From Parelaphostrongylus tenuis (lineage: Eukaryota; Nematoda; Chromadorea; Rhabditida; Metastrongylidae), in assembly GCA_019055375.1 (NCBI GenBank), contig JAHQIW010001979.1, forward strand, positions 1 through 64,000: 64,000 bases of DNA. The letters are read 5' to 3'. Position numbers and translations under genes: made by a program. Shown one piece after another: positions 35,062 through 47,626 of this stretch (position 1 is the first letter of the stretch; every line of letters begins with the position of its first letter). Under the pieces are notes generated by a model. It searched no databases, had not been told where the DNA came from, and saw only the letters and a program-made list of their open reading frames with translations.

Positions 35062-35444
35062 CTACATAGCGACAGTTACCAACTAATTATGACATTAATA
35101 AAAATCGATCCAAGCAACAAAAAAGGCGTCAAATCAAAATAAATCAATGAGAAATGGGCTTCTCTGGGAAATTTCCTTGGAGTCGACAGCAGATTATTTT
35201 AAAATAAAGAACTAAGGAATTGAGAATGTAACACGATACTAAAATGTATAATTACGGCATCTAACAAGGATTATCCTTTATGGAATTTTGCTCTTATGGT
35301 CCTATCATGTTTCAGAATTCTCAGAGTAGAATCTCCATACTCGGAAAATTTGGGCAATAGCATTAAATTTCGTGTGATTCTTACCTTGACTGCACTGACC
35401 AACAGACATTCACAGACGCCTCGTCGAGCGTTTAAGTGAAGCAT

Positions 35445-35830
35445 ATTCCATAATTATTATTAGAGCCAACATGTCATGTGGCCTGTTAATGGGTTCCTGT
35501 ACAGCCCGATACACGTGTTTCGATCTTACAGTTTCGTCAGTCGGGCAGAACCCTTCGTCTTTTGACCTTTTAGCCAATCCTTTCGGGAGCCCCTACTCTC
35601 CCTATAAAGAGGTCTCTTCGACGAACGATTCACACTGTATGTAGAGTGAAATTATTAGCGAATTTACAGCGTTCTACACTCGATTGCTCTTTGGCTGGTA
35701 TTTTTATAATATTATACCTTTATTTCGAGTGCTTTATCAGGTTATCTCAAATTTCAACAACATAATTCTCGTAACTATACACAATCAATATATCTCTTAA
35801 TTATTATTTGGGCCAGGCATATTCACTTTC
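35445..35830 (-). mobile_element. Hammerhead-bearing element (subfamily alpha), single unit
   Basis: The unit runs on the minus strand with the family order TACACTCGA, hammerhead, AGCCC..TAACAGG..CACATGACATGTTGG. A second, truncated end (ATATATCTCTTAATTATTAT) follows at 35790-35830, so about 1.1 units are present. Confidence 0.65.
35504..35546 (-). ncRNA. Hammerhead ribozyme with damaged stem II (subfamily alpha)
   Basis: Stem I GCCCGA/UCGGGC is perfect. The cores CUGACGA and GAAA are intact and stem III is the ACACGUGU palindrome. The stem II strands AACU/GAUC do not pair well. Confidence 0.7.
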
Positions 35831-38800
35831 GATTTGATTTTCGAAAGGAATCGAGCCCTTCCTCAGCCTGCATGAGATTACAGGGTTGAAAAATCTCCTA
35901 GAAAATTGGGATGGAAGCAAGCAACTTCGAAGATGTAAAAGTTTTTTGATATGGCGTTTATTAATCTACACAGTTATCAAAAACGAACTCTACGTTAACA
36001 CGTAGTCACATAATAGCGATAGTTTCATGCTTTTTATGGAGCAATAACTAGTGAAAAATAAATGTTTCATTTTCACTTCCTGTTCAAGTAAAAACTTTAG
36101 CATTGTGTAATTAGGCGCAATTGTCACGAAGTAACATATTGTTTGATCGTCGATTATCACAACTTCATCAAATTCTCAATCCTTCCGTCTAATCGTCTCT
36201 CCATCCGAGAAATTTCATTGCTTCTCATAGATACAGTTCACACATATAATTATTATTTCACACTTCAAATCGCGATAAACTAACTCGACTTTAACGATTT
36301 TTTAGAGTAAAAACGGAAGTCAGTCTTGGATTTGATATGTCCCATATTTCATGAAAACGTCTTGTTGCAGCATTCTCAACTCACACCTTTCATACTGTTC
36401 TATGCACCAATTTTGAAAATCAGATTCCAATATTTTCCCTTGTTGCATGTTCCTTTTCACTTTAAACTGTAATGTTTTGGCGGGAAAGCTGGTCAGTCGG
36501 TGTATAACTAATTACAATGTTATTTTTGCCAGCATAAGTGATAGCGGATCTTCTTGACGTAAGACGTTTCTTTATGTTTTTCTAAAGCTAAAATCAAATT
36601 GAGGGCATCTGTGCTGTTTGCATAGTATGAGTATATGGAGAGGTAATACGGTCACCTTGAAAAATCTTACTATCATCGTAAAAAGAAAAACTTTTTGTAC
36701 AAAAGGATCTGTATGCGTTATTTCCCTCTAAGAGCGGACGGCCAGTCGAGGAGCAGGTGTCCTTAACATTACGGGAAAACTATTAACTAATTCACAAATT
36801 ACTTAGCGGACTAAGAAATGTATCTCTATCTCCATTGCTATCCCAAATGATGATGCTGCCGAGATTATGTTCATCGATGACTAAATGACCAGAGCTGCTG
36901 CCGTTGTTGCAATGAACATCGACAGAATCAACGCAATTCTCCTCAATCAACCCGACTTATTCTGCTGTCAGCCATTTGCTTCGCTTTCCTCCATTTTCCA
37001 AGCATCGTTTCCTCCTCTCATTCCGCATATTGATTTTCACTCAATCCATTCCCCTTCTCTCTCATTCTCTCTCCCTCAGTCCCTCTTGTGCTGCTCGTTT
37101 GCCTAGTCCTCGTCGCCTCGCTTGGCTGCCTTCATAAGTAATTGCGTCACGCGTTTGCCACACTCTTCCACTTCTCGGCATCGATTTCTCGTTGTAGGGA
37201 CTCCCTTTGCCATAGATAAACTTTAAGCTTCTCGAGTTCTTACTCACGTCGAGAAACCATATAGTAGTTAAAAATCCAGTTGAAGTCGCTGTAATGTCAT
37301 CTCCGTGACGAATGTGCATCGACTTCCTCGCGCACTATTTGTTCATGAAACTAGTTCATCGTTCTGTTTCGATCGCTTCCTACACCCCCTTCCCCCGTTC
37401 CTCACTCAATAAGAGTTGCTATTCGGCTTAATGGCGAGAAGAAGAGTTTAGAATAATTATCTTAAGCGATCAAACCTATATGCATACACCCACACACACA
37501 AACACTCTCCATAGCCCAGATCGCTGACCTAGTTCATATCGGCGACGCAACACTCTAGTTCCGACCAGTGAATTTTGGTTATTGTTGTGAATCAGAAACA
37601 ATAGCAACAATAGCTGCAGCAGTAGCAGCAACTACAACAACGGCAGCCGCAACAACAGCAACATTTAGATGCTATTTAATGTGTTTATAATATCGCTCGA
37701 TCAATATCGCATTCTTGAACAACTGTTGTTTGCTCAACTCAGCTCACGAGCATATCGTGGAGAGAATCCTCATTATTCTATAATTTAATATTCAGGATTA
37801 CTTAATAGTGTACTTCCGGCAAAATGCCATCAACAACACTGAGACCATTGCTTTTTGTGTCGAAGAGATCTCCACTTCGAGTATCATACCGTAACCACAT
37901 CTCACGCCAACCACCCTCACTAAACATCACACAACTTTGTCTTTTGTGATTTTTCTTCTTCGCAGTTCTTCTATGTTTCTGAAGCTTAGGTATTTTTTTC
38001 ACCCTGACTATGTGGTTGTCATGATGTAATTTTACCCCATTTACGCCATCACTTTTTCTCCCATCGGCGTCTTCCTCGTTTCATAATGTTATCCGAAATG
38101 ATGGCTGGTGTAAGGCCGTAGCCCTTATCGTCCTCATTTTCTAGCCTCAATTCGTCTCCTTATCGATCCACGTACATACCCAAATTAATTGCAGTGACAT
38201 TTTAATCTCATTGGAGATGATATTCATGCTTCCCATCGAGCAGTAAGCTTGTATACGATAGTCAATAGTGGCTTAGTTTTCTCTCGATCGTCATAACTTT
38301 AGTGCTTATGGTTTTTCTAATCAAAAGCCACGCTGACATAGTTGTTTTTCAACTTCTGCTTTCACTTTTTCTAGCAGCATTAGAGCGGTGATGTAATCTG
38401 AACTCAATCTCTCAGTCAGGCAAAATTCCGCTATTCATTATCCATGGCATCCGAACTACTCTTTTTTCCGACTCGACGACATTCCACGTTCGATTATTTG
38501 AATATTCAGCTCTCAAATGACATCTTCGTGCTGTATTCTTTCTATGAAATAGTTTGCCATTTTCTACCTTTATCCACTCAAAAAGTTGAGAATCGATGTG
38601 GCAAACTTGCCTTCAAAACTTGAATATGTGTTGCTTGATGTTTCGAATACTCGAAGAGTTGGAAAGAAAATGTAAGTGGAAAACAATTAAACAAACCCCA
38701 ATGAGATTTGTTGAAGCAGGGGAACACTATTCATTAAGACGCAAAGACCAAGTTAATAAAATCTAATATGCGCTCAAATGTCTTCATAATGGTTCATCCT

Positions 38801-39749
38801 AACTTTTATGCAGCATTGTAATCTAATGCTAAATTTGCAATAACTTGTGGTGAGCATTCACATCTGCCATGTTCCATTATGATACAAAAGCCAATCAATA
38901 AGTCAGTAATAGAATGTTTCACAGCATCGTTATGATTAATCCGATTGTTGTTCAATGGAGAAATTATGACGCTGTTATATTTCTGTCTCACGCGTATCTC
39001 GCTCCAAATGAGGTATATGGCGTGTCTTCTGTCCCCTCTGGGATGAAACACGGAGTAGAAGCGATTGAACATGGACGTATACTTTGAAGCTGATGTGACA
39101 AATTGGTCATCCGTTTTATGCTTGAATCGCAACTCTGAACGCTGGTCTAGGAAAAAGCATTGAAGTGAATAGGAAATGTTGAAAAAATGGCTTGGAAGTG
39201 GATTATAACCAATAAAACCCTTTGCTCGGAGAATTCAATTAAGGAGAAGAAACTCAAGTGGTAGGATATTTACGTAGTTAATACCATGCTCCAGTTGTAT
39301 CCTAATTTGTGAATGAAAGCTACCTAAGGGTACTCACGCATACAAATCGTTCTGAGCAATGAGGTCTGTTTATCACAATGGCACAATGACTATTCAATGC
39401 TGTAATCCTAGTGTCCTGATGGCTAGTTTTCGTGGCTCTCTAGAGAAGACGTGCAACTGACTGATATCACCAAACAGTCGTATCATTTCCACACAGCAGT
39501 TAAAAATAATGGTACTCACACCAAAAAAACCAAGCCACTAGAATCTACTTTGACTAGCCTTAGAGAAGTCTGAACAGAAGCTAATACAGCTTTAAAAGTT
39601 AGTTTCGCGTTTTTAGTAGCATAATCCGATTATTATTCGAATAGATTTATAAATTGATATCGTACTCCACCACGAATAGTCGGTATCCGAAAAATTCGAG
39701 TCGTGATGGATTACAAATGAGCAATTTTTTGATAGACAGAATGCTTTTA
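35831..39749. other. Unassigned, apparently single-copy region
   Basis: No shared repeat was seen. Possible coding traces, none joined in phase with confidence: minus-strand frames at 36962-36800 and 37935-37802 (the latter contains GGWREMWLRYDTRSGDLF and a stop), a minus-strand segment ending in a good donor GTGAGTAAG at 37244, and a 108-codon minus-strand frame at 39132-38806. A CAG/CAA-rich low-complexity stretch lies at 37597-37670. Confidence 0.3.
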
Positions 39750-39925
39750 ATTTAATCGCTTCTAGCGGTGACTATGATGTTATAAATATACCCAATGATG
39801 TAGAGTGATGTGCAAAACTTTTTCGTCAGTTTAGACTCGAACCGACATCTCACCCTATCCGAGGGCGTGTGCTCGAACCGTTGCACTATTGACGCCTGTT
39901 TTGGCACCACTCTTTTTATGCTTTT
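39750..39925 (-). mobile_element. SINE family A copy
   Basis: On the minus strand it reads AGAGTGGTGCCAAAACAGGC, then a tRNA-like block with TAGTGCAACGGTTCGAGCAC and GGTTCGAGTC (39823-39896). The family trailer AAAAGTTTTGCACATCACTC follows in near-identical form, and then a CACCGCTAGAAGCGATTAAA tail. Confidence 0.7.
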
Positions 39926-41244
39926 TTTGGTTATCAAGGAAAAATAAATTTTGTGTAACGTGCATGTATATTATCAGAGTGTTGGAGCGCTTTTATCGCA
40001 TTAGTTTATATGATTTATGGCGTGTTAAGAGGCCAAGTCATCTGTCATTGCTTCGAGACATTCATTTGACATTAGTAACGCCTTTGGGACGACTTCTCAT
40101 CTCATTCACTGTTCTTGTAGACGTTACACATATTAGAACTTGGTATATCCACATTCTTAGTTCCAGCTTTTTTTTTGCCGACGAAGCAAGATTTCACATC
40201 AGTTTCAATTAGGTCATGTCATGCACTCGTCTCTCGTTGTTGTTGTTGTTATTACTGCCGTGTCCGCTGTTGTGTTCACCAAGTGAACTCAATCAGTCTC
40301 ACGACTCTTTAAAATTTAGAATTTTTTTCAACATATTCTTGACATATTGTAGAGTGTAAAACATTCCAGAAATACCACTGGACCACCATCAAATGACATC
40401 ATTGTCCGGAATGTGACGATATGATTTTGTAGAAATGAAGAATGTGTAATATTGGTGAAAAGAATTAGTTCATTTACACATTTTTAAATTCACTTTTTCT
40501 TTGTTTTAAGGTCTTCGAAGTCTTTCCATGGATCAGTATGAGTTTGTCTGAGAAGATAGTAGCTGTAATAGTAATTGGAATCCACCCTGTACAATTTTTA
40601 GCCCTTGTGATCATCAAAGTTTCTCCACTACGTACTAGTAGAGTCCAAACTTATCCTTATCGTGCGCCAGTGCTGGGCAATGTTCTCAGCTCGGGTGAGG
40701 GAGACACATGACGTTTTTCTCGTACAAAGTTCTTATTTCTAAAGTTTTTGCTTCTCTCGCGAGCAGCCGTTATGTTTGTATGACACAGTTGCACATTATG
40801 GTAGAATGCAAACTAACATAGGACGATGATGATCCACACTGATCAGAGTTTTGTATGAAGGTCACGGAAGCGATCTGAGTTGATCATAACCACGTTGTGG
40901 TGTTGAAAATGATGAAGATGATGACGATGATAGCAGTTGAGATGGAGTAGAGAAACGTTGTTCATCGTGACGTTCACGCAGTAATGCTTTGAATACCCAG
41001 TAAATGAAGTCACCGGCTCTTCAAAAAAATGCGACAAGTTGATGATGTCATTGAACTAGAAGTTTTAAGAACAAGAAGAAAAAATGAACACATCGAAGAG
41101 AAATATCACAACGTCAGATATTTGAATGAACGACGATTCGTTTTTGATTATTAGCTTTAATTTCCGCCTAGTTTTTTCAAGAGGGAAAGGATAGATCAAT
41201 CAGCATTTATGATACCAATGAACAAGATGAAATTTTCGCGCAGC
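39926..41244. other. No recognised feature
   Basis: A 107-codon plus-strand frame (39889-40212) begins inside the SINE and is not recognised. Short GTT and GAT trinucleotide runs occur near 40235 and 40915. Confidence 0.35.
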
Positions 41245-41375
41245 AGTCGAAACAATGAACGAAATGCTTGAACAGCTTTGTGGAGGATTCATGCGAGAAA
41301 ACCAATTTAGTGTTAAAAGTGTTGGTATCTGCGCACTGAGATGTGAAAACGAGTCGTGTAAAAAACAAATATTAA
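41245..41375 (+). mobile_element. SINE family B 3' fragment
   Basis: GTGGAGGATTCATGCGAGAA followed by GTGTTGGTATCTGCGCACTG matches the family B tail. The head is missing. Confidence 0.5.
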
Positions 41376-41829
41376 ATAAAAATTTCTCTAACAGCTGTGA
41401 GCGGAGAAGACCTGCAACCTGTGCTGGCTTTGAACTTGCGATAAACCGCCAGGTTCTGAATTTTGCTCGTTTATCTGCACTCCTACTCTTATATTTATAC
41501 TAAACATTGCTGATAGAAGAGTTATGGAGAAAAAAGTCAGGAAATCTCATTTCAATCATGGTTTTAGGTCAACTAGATTTTTGTGCCGATTTATACTCCC
41601 TATATAAACCCACGGACCTTGCTGACAGTCACTTAACAGGTTAACATGTTACTGAGGCAAGGGCAATGCGAGGACTTCTATGGTGGTAATTTTGCTCTTA
41701 TCTCAAGTCTTGTTATTTATTCTGGATTAAGGTCATGTGGTGTTTTTCGTGAAATCACATCGGCGATTTTACGATATAATGGAATTGTCTCTCTAAAAAA
41801 GTCGATTATTTTGTCATGCCCGTCACGCA

Positions 41830-41945
41830 TACACATATAAATACATACATAGTATATATGCATATACATATATATGTGTTTATACATATATATACGTACA
41901 TATATATATATATACATATGTATATAATATGTACGTATATCCACA
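41830..41945. repeat. (TA/CATA)n microsatellite
   Basis: A long alternating TA/CATATA tract. The open frames it produces on both strands are artefacts. Confidence 0.85.
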
Positions 41946-42642
41946 TGCACAAGCATCACTCATGCGTACAGATATGTGACATATGTGCACGTAATGTGTG
42001 ACGAATAAATAGCGAATAATGAATGACTAGACCGTCAACAAACTATTTTTCTATCATCATCATTTGTCAAACTGTTCCATGTATCTGAACGTTTTAATCC
42101 ATTTTCTTTATATTTTCTCTATAAATTCGTAATTAATGGCTTCATGTGGTCAGAATGAAGAATCTTCTTGTTTTTAAATATTTGTGGATCTCAAGTCAGA
42201 GCTCATTGTGGACGAAAATTGATTATAGTGAAGGATGAGGATGTCGTTACGATACCATTTGTTTGGTGTTCAGCTGCGATCCATCCCATCGTTGCGCTTT
42301 TTCATCTTCCAAATCTTTTCTTTGTCAACCCATTCCCCCCTCCTCTCATTAGTTCAAAGACAGCGTTTAATGACATTGTCTATTTTTCATCCCAAACAGA
42401 AAATTCTTTCAGATTGTCTGTTTTAGTGTTGTTTTTCTGACCGACGATATTTCAGTCTACAAATTGAAGATAACGAGAAACACGTCGTAAGTCATCATTT
42501 CTGGTAAATCGGAGGATATTTTGGTCTTTCATTCTTTGTCGTTTACGAAGAGACATCACTGTATCGGGAAAGAAACGTGTTTGCTATAGAAATCGAAAGC
42601 GTTCAGCCCTTATTACTCTATGATAACGATACAACTTGGCAC
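41946..42642. other. No recognised feature
   Basis: Short frames only. Confidence 0.4.
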
Positions 42643-42899
42643 TTTGTTGATCCGTCTTCACAGTGTTTCTTTTTTCACTGTGCGGATCCCAGAACTTCTA
42701 GCATTTGATTCGTTTTTCGTGTTCTTGAACGCCGTAGAATGCTGATTCAGCACGTCTCCTAGCAACCTCGAGGATAGCCAGGCTGGGGAGCTCGTTGTTG
42801 ACTACCGCGAAATGTTGGGAGGGGGGGGGGTGGGGGGGGGGCGGAGATTAGCTCGTGCGTGCTGCGACGAGCATCACAACCACTCGGACACGCGCCCCT
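42643..42899 (-). mobile_element. SINE family B copy with a long G tract
   Basis: The family tail (GATCCGTCTTCACAGTG on the plus strand) and head (plus-strand end CACTCGGACACGCGCCCC) are present. The plus strand has a run of G interrupted by one A near 42820 and one T at 42831, at the same place in the family as the 21-G run at 15022. Confidence 0.7.
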
Positions 42900-43350
42900 A
42901 TGATAGTGATATGTTATTTATTTAACTCAATTTAGGCATCGCAGAGGTGAATGAATGCCTGTTTGGCCCATACATAACTTGCAGGACTATGTCTCAACAT
43001 CCTATTTCTCAGACAACTCTATTACTAATTTCCGAATCGCAGAGATAAATTCTAAAGCATTGGTCAGCTCGATTTGTGGGGTTGAGTCAAAAACGTCATG
43101 TTCATTGCAGGACACATCTAGCCCCTGTCCTACACCTTAATCACCTTTCAAATTTTCCTTATCGAGGCATTTTCACGAGCTTGATATATCTTCCCCTAAA
43201 TCAATGGCTGACATTTCGGCAACTTTGCCGCTTTACTCAAAGAAGTTTAAATACTTTGAGCAAACGACAACACACTGGTGGCCTTTTCCATTTAAGTAGG
43301 AACCAGGAAGATAGAAAATGTTAACTGAATTTTTAGATTATAGTACGCCT
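42900..43350. other. No recognised feature
   Basis: Unassigned sequence before a hammerhead-like relic. Confidence 0.4.
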
Positions 43351-43388
43351 AAGCTCTGAGGACGGAGAAGTCGCCGAAACGTCAACCA
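43351..43388 (+). ncRNA. Hammerhead-like motif, CUGARGA-N family
   Basis: AAGCTCTGAGGACGGAGAAG then TCGCCGAAACGTCAA: the core-like CUGAGGA, one extra base, a short GG/CC stem, GAAA and the ACGU palindrome. Confidence 0.4.
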
Positions 43389-45046
43389 TCGATTTCTAAA
43401 GAAGATATGCCACCCTCGCGCAAGTTCCTAAAAAGTGACAGTTTGTGAGGTAGTTTTCATCATTTCCGCCGAGATTTAGAGGAAGTCGGTTTTTCGATCT
43501 GCAAACTCCATCATTGCGAAAAGCATGGATAATATATTTGTTCAAAAGTGTTGTGTGACAAATCTGAGAACTCACTGATTGTTTACTATTGGACGACGAC
43601 AACAACGACGAGGAGAAGCAGAGAGATTCAGGAGTAGCGGCGTGCAGTTCCGAGCAATATATTCTTACGCTGAAGGGTAGCGACCGCCAATTGAAAGTTT
43701 CAGAAGGAAAGCATTTGAAAGTAATGGAAATAAAAAACGACAGCAGTGGCCAACGCATGATTCGATGGTGCTGTTTAATGAATTTAACTAAAATGGAAGA
43801 TCCGCTACAATTGTTCACACGACTGTGAATTCGAAAGCTCTTATTTTCTCGCTTCGTAAAGCTCGTATTCACTTTCCATTGAGTTCCGTTAACTTAATAT
43901 CAGATTCTATCTATCATCCTCTAAGTGCTAATCGTAATCACGATTGGCTCTATGTGTGCTGCTGATCAACTAGTAAACATTTCCTCTCAAGTGTAGCATG
44001 TACGTTCATCATTTCACTTCAGCTCGAAAGAGGTGCAGGCTATCATTGGCGCGGATGTTAGACGTTTTCGGACAATTTTTCAACTCACATCGCCATCGTA
44101 TCGATGAAACGACAACACTACGACGAGACGAACCAAGTAAATGTCGTCGATTGCATCGTCATTGACGATCAGCAACATGATGTCATCGGGCAAATTTGCT
44201 TGACATCAACCCAACGAGACTGCGACACGACAACGAAACGAAACGAAGCGAAACGAATGAATGCCGTCCATGGCCGTGTCAACGACGAACAGCGACAAGT
44301 GTCGTCGCTAAATAGCAAACATTTTCACTAAAATGGATATGTGTGTACCTTCATTCTGAAACACTCAGAAGCAGTCAGAATCTGATCCAATCCGCTGTCG
44401 GACCACTTCTCCTTCAGCACGTCATACTTCGGCGAGACGACGACGAAACGAGGCGAAGAGAATGAATGAATGCCGTGATCCCTCCGTTTCGACTTCCAAT
44501 TAGCGACGTGATCGTCGTCATTAGGCGGGTTCTCGGCTTTTCGTCGCTCAGCGCTCGATCGGTCGGTCTCGTCTGTCCGCCATCGGTCGGTCGCTCGACC
44601 GCTGCTTCAATGCACACCTGTTTATACACGACTTGTTGTCACTCTACTTAAATCGCTAACATTTGCTCAGTGTCATCTCATCCGTCATCATATCCAGATC
44701 AAGTGATCCTTCTGCTTTTTCTTCATCGCTATCATTCCAGCTGCTTCATTACTCATGTTTTCTTCTTTCGTTTTGCAACAAATACCTCGTCTTCCACAAT
44801 ACTGAAAAAAACGCTTATTTGAGCATTTGAGAGAACTGAGAATATAAAAAAAGTAAATTGAGAAAGATGATGAATGAAAGACATCTGGCCTCTTCAGGTT
44901 AAGTTATTCTGTGTCACAGACAACGACAAAATCAACGTGACTGATAATATTCATCCGAAATGAATCGTTTAATCAGAACAATCAGGTGTCACATAAGTAA
45001 TCAGTGTAGAAATTTGGATTTGATAAAAAAAAATTAGGTCTTCAAC
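43389..45046. other. Unassigned; CG-rich low-complexity patch at 44100-44620
   Basis: Two related blocks (CGAAACGAAGCGAAACGAAT near 44240 and CGAAACGAGGCGAAGAGAAT near 44445) sit in a CG-rich segment followed by GGTCGGTC repeats at about 44558. It could be a promoter-like or simple-sequence region. A plus-strand frame at 43589-43828 (acidic start DDDNNDEE) is not recognised. Confidence 0.3.
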
Positions 45047-46319
45047 CCTTTCGGGACCGCGTGTACCATGAATGGTACCGCGTCTTTTCGTGATTTTCTC
45101 GTCGCGCACAGATTTTTCGCTAGACTTTTGGTAGTCACTCCATAGTTGAAAGGATTGCGGTTTTGATACCGTGCTTGATTTATGAAAAAGTCTATTTAGT
45201 GAGCTGTAGCAACGAATATAAAATTACGTTTTTTTTTCTCCGGAGTGAGTTTTTAACTCGTGCTTGCTAGGCTTTTTCACCAGACGAAGAATTCTACCGA
45301 AGTTTCGGTAGTATTTCGATAGCTTGAAAATGACGATTCTGATTGGAACTTAATTTCTGGATCAATTCCCAATCACAGGTTTTTACTGCGCTGTAGTAAC
45401 GACGAACAGAAATTACGTTCCGCTCTCGAAATGCTTTGTGTGCTCCGCTATTGTTTATGCTTGGTTTTTCAGTCAAATAATAGTATTCATTCGACAGCTT
45501 GAAAAATGACATCTCTAACATTTATCATTGAAATTTATTACTCTCATTGCATTTATCATTAATTTCTCCAAATTACTAGAATTTAGGATTTTTATCATTC
45601 AAGTTTATAAAGTTGCAATTGTGCCGCTTTTTTTGGGAAATCTATAATGCGCTGTTGCAACCGAAAAAAAAAACCACATTTCACACTTTGTATAACCTGT
45701 TGCTTGAACTTCGTAGCAGGATTATTGATACTTTATAATAAAGTTCATACGCTAAAGAAAATCTGTGATGTGAAAAAATGATATGTTACTGAAAAGTTTT
45801 CTGTAAAGGCCTTGCTTAATAAGAAAAAGGACTCCCACGTATCCCAAAAATTCCTACTCTTCATTACAAAAGTAGCATTTATGGGTCGATAACGCATTAA
45901 AACTTCTTATTGCTCATTTTTTGACCATATTGTAAAAGTAAATTCAAAGAAGAACATCTCCCACAATGTATGACTTTTGGAAAAGATTTCATTTTGTAAC
46001 TTTTGTTATGTAGTCGTATGAGCCACACTCAACAATTCACATAAGTCCAGCAAACAAGGGAGCTATAACGCGCGGCGCGTTGAAGCATGATTTTATTTTT
46101 AGTGCTACAACGTTGTAAAAAAGCCTTTTTATGAAGCAAATGCATGTTTGAAATCTTCAATATTCGAACTCATGAATCATTATCGGTGGTCGAGTAGAAA
46201 AATTTTGTCTGGTAGAAGAGATTTCTCAGAAATTCTCGCGCGATAAGGGGAAAGTACCAAACCTAGTCACATCGAGTTATCAATCAATTGTGTGCAAAAA
46301 CTTTTGCGTCAGCTGAGAT

Positions 46320-46475
46320 TCGAGCGTTGATAGTGCAACGGTTCAGCACGCGTCCCCGGATGGGGTGAAATGTGGGTTCGAATCCCAGTTGGCGCAAAAG
46401 TTTCTGCACATTATTCTACATCTTCAGGTATATTGTAACATCATACCACCGCTAGAGGGGATCAAATAAAGTGAA
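46320..46475 (+). mobile_element. SINE family A copy
   Basis: The tRNA-like part 46324-46396 has TAGTGCAACGGTTCAGCAC and GGGTTCGAATCCCAG. The trailer CAAAAGTTTCTGCACATTAT and tail CACCGCTAGAGGGGATCAAA complete the family structure. The box B is excellent, but an anticodon arm with U33 is not formed. Confidence 0.7.
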
Positions 46476-46587
46476 TCTGCTTTATCAATGAATTGGCATG
46501 CATGCGCTATACAACATCTTTTTTTAACGAGCTATTCATTGTATTCTGTCAAAGGTTGGTGGCTGATAGCTAACATTGAAATGTTGA

Positions 46588-46725
46588 AGAATGAGTGGTC
46601 GGGCAAATGTGCTTCAGTGGTGTAGTGGTAGAGCACGCGTCCCCGGATAGGATAAAACGTGGGTTCGATTCCCGCCTGAGGTCGTGTTTTTGCTCACCAC
46701 TCAATTCTCTTAGGAATACTATTCA
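46588..46725 (+). mobile_element. SINE family A copy (variant, best tRNA-like fold)
   Basis: 46611-46684 folds like a tRNA: acceptor GCTTCAG/CTGAGGT (one G-U), D arm around GTGTAGTGGTAGAGCAC, and T arm GTGGG-TTCGATT-CCCGC. The anticodon-loop region CCGGATA lacks U33, and the family leader and trailer surround it, so I call a tRNA-derived repeat and not a tRNA gene. Confidence 0.65.
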
Positions 46726-47588
46726 TTGTTTTTGAACTTTGTAGTCACTATTAAATTTTTGACTGTTGTATGTAGTAAAAATATATCAAAACTGATGGAT
46801 TCATATTATCACATGTCTTTGTCCACTTATTTTAAATGGCAAAATATCAACACACTATAATTGCTTAGCGAAAGAGAGCTTTTCATTCACACATATGCGT
46901 TATCTTTGCACCAAAAGCATACGGGTGGATGGAAAAATCATGGACTATTGAAGTATCACAGGAAACCCTAGAATCACATCCGATGCGGTGAGAAAACGCT
47001 AATTATGTAACCAAAATTGCGCACTTGTGGCAAATCGCACTGGACGGGGCAATTTCAACTGTGGACGCGAAAGGGTTCAATGGTTACAATTTTTTTCCAC
47101 GATTATGTATAGTAATCGATATCATCGTAAGAAAAATCCGACCGCTTAATTTCACTAATCGATTCATTTCCTCTTATTAGCATAAAATTCAGTTCCTAAA
47201 TAACTATCGACGTCAGTAATTTCCTGACTTTTTCTGAAAATTGAAACATCATGTCCAATAACAACAGGGCAATTAGCAGGACCGACTTTTTGCTATTCCA
47301 TGTTATTCATTGTGCGGACACGGAGTTCTTCAAAAAAAAAATCCAAAAAAAATTTATTTATACAACGATGGGTGACGTTGCGGGCAGCGTCTCGCCTTCT
47401 CCAGAGTCTAGAAAATATGGAATTGACATGCATTTCATTCAGTCAAACACTTTTATCCATTCTTCTAACAAGAAGATAAGTTCACTGATATAGCTTACTA
47501 AGGTTCCTCATTCGAGCGGTGCTCCACCGGAGAAGATTCGACTTTAACGACTACGAAGACGAAGGTCCACAGTGAGGACCAATGACTG

Positions 47589-47626
47589 TGGAGCATCAAA
47601 TCGAATAATCGACTCTGAAGAAGACG
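47589..47626 (+). ncRNA. Hammerhead-like motif, CUGARGA-N family
   Basis: GACTCTGAAGAAGACGAAGA then GGTCGAAACGCTAGCC: CUGAAGA, an extra A, a three-pair stem GAC/GUC and GAAAC. Stem I is poor. A short perfect palindrome (CCACAG..CTGTGG) lies just upstream at about 47560. Confidence 0.35.

Larger units (their letters stand above)
45047..47075. mobile_element. 2-kb foldback element carrying two tRNA-headed SINEs
   Basis: The left end AACCCTTTCGGGACCGCG and the right end (reverse complement AACCCTTTCGCGTCCACA) form short imperfect inverted termini. The interior has repeated blocks CGCTGTAGYAACGA and TTCGA(T/C)AGCTTGAAAA in alternating orientations. No transposase is seen. SINE A copies at 46320 and 46588 lie inside. 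Confidence 0.5.

Noticed and set aside
35385..35443. Minus-strand segment ending in a consensus donor (CAAG then GTAAG) that would join in phase to the frame at 34921-35061
   Set aside because: Its first half aligns with the conserved end of hammerhead elements elsewhere (after ATGACATGTTGG), so the start and frame are probably accidental.
41717..42001. Open frames over 41830-41945 on both strands
   Set aside because: They are translations of a TA/CATA microsatellite.
46611..46684. A functional tRNA gene
   Set aside because: No U33 and no convincing anticodon, and the same leader and trailer surround several diverged copies, so it is a SINE head.
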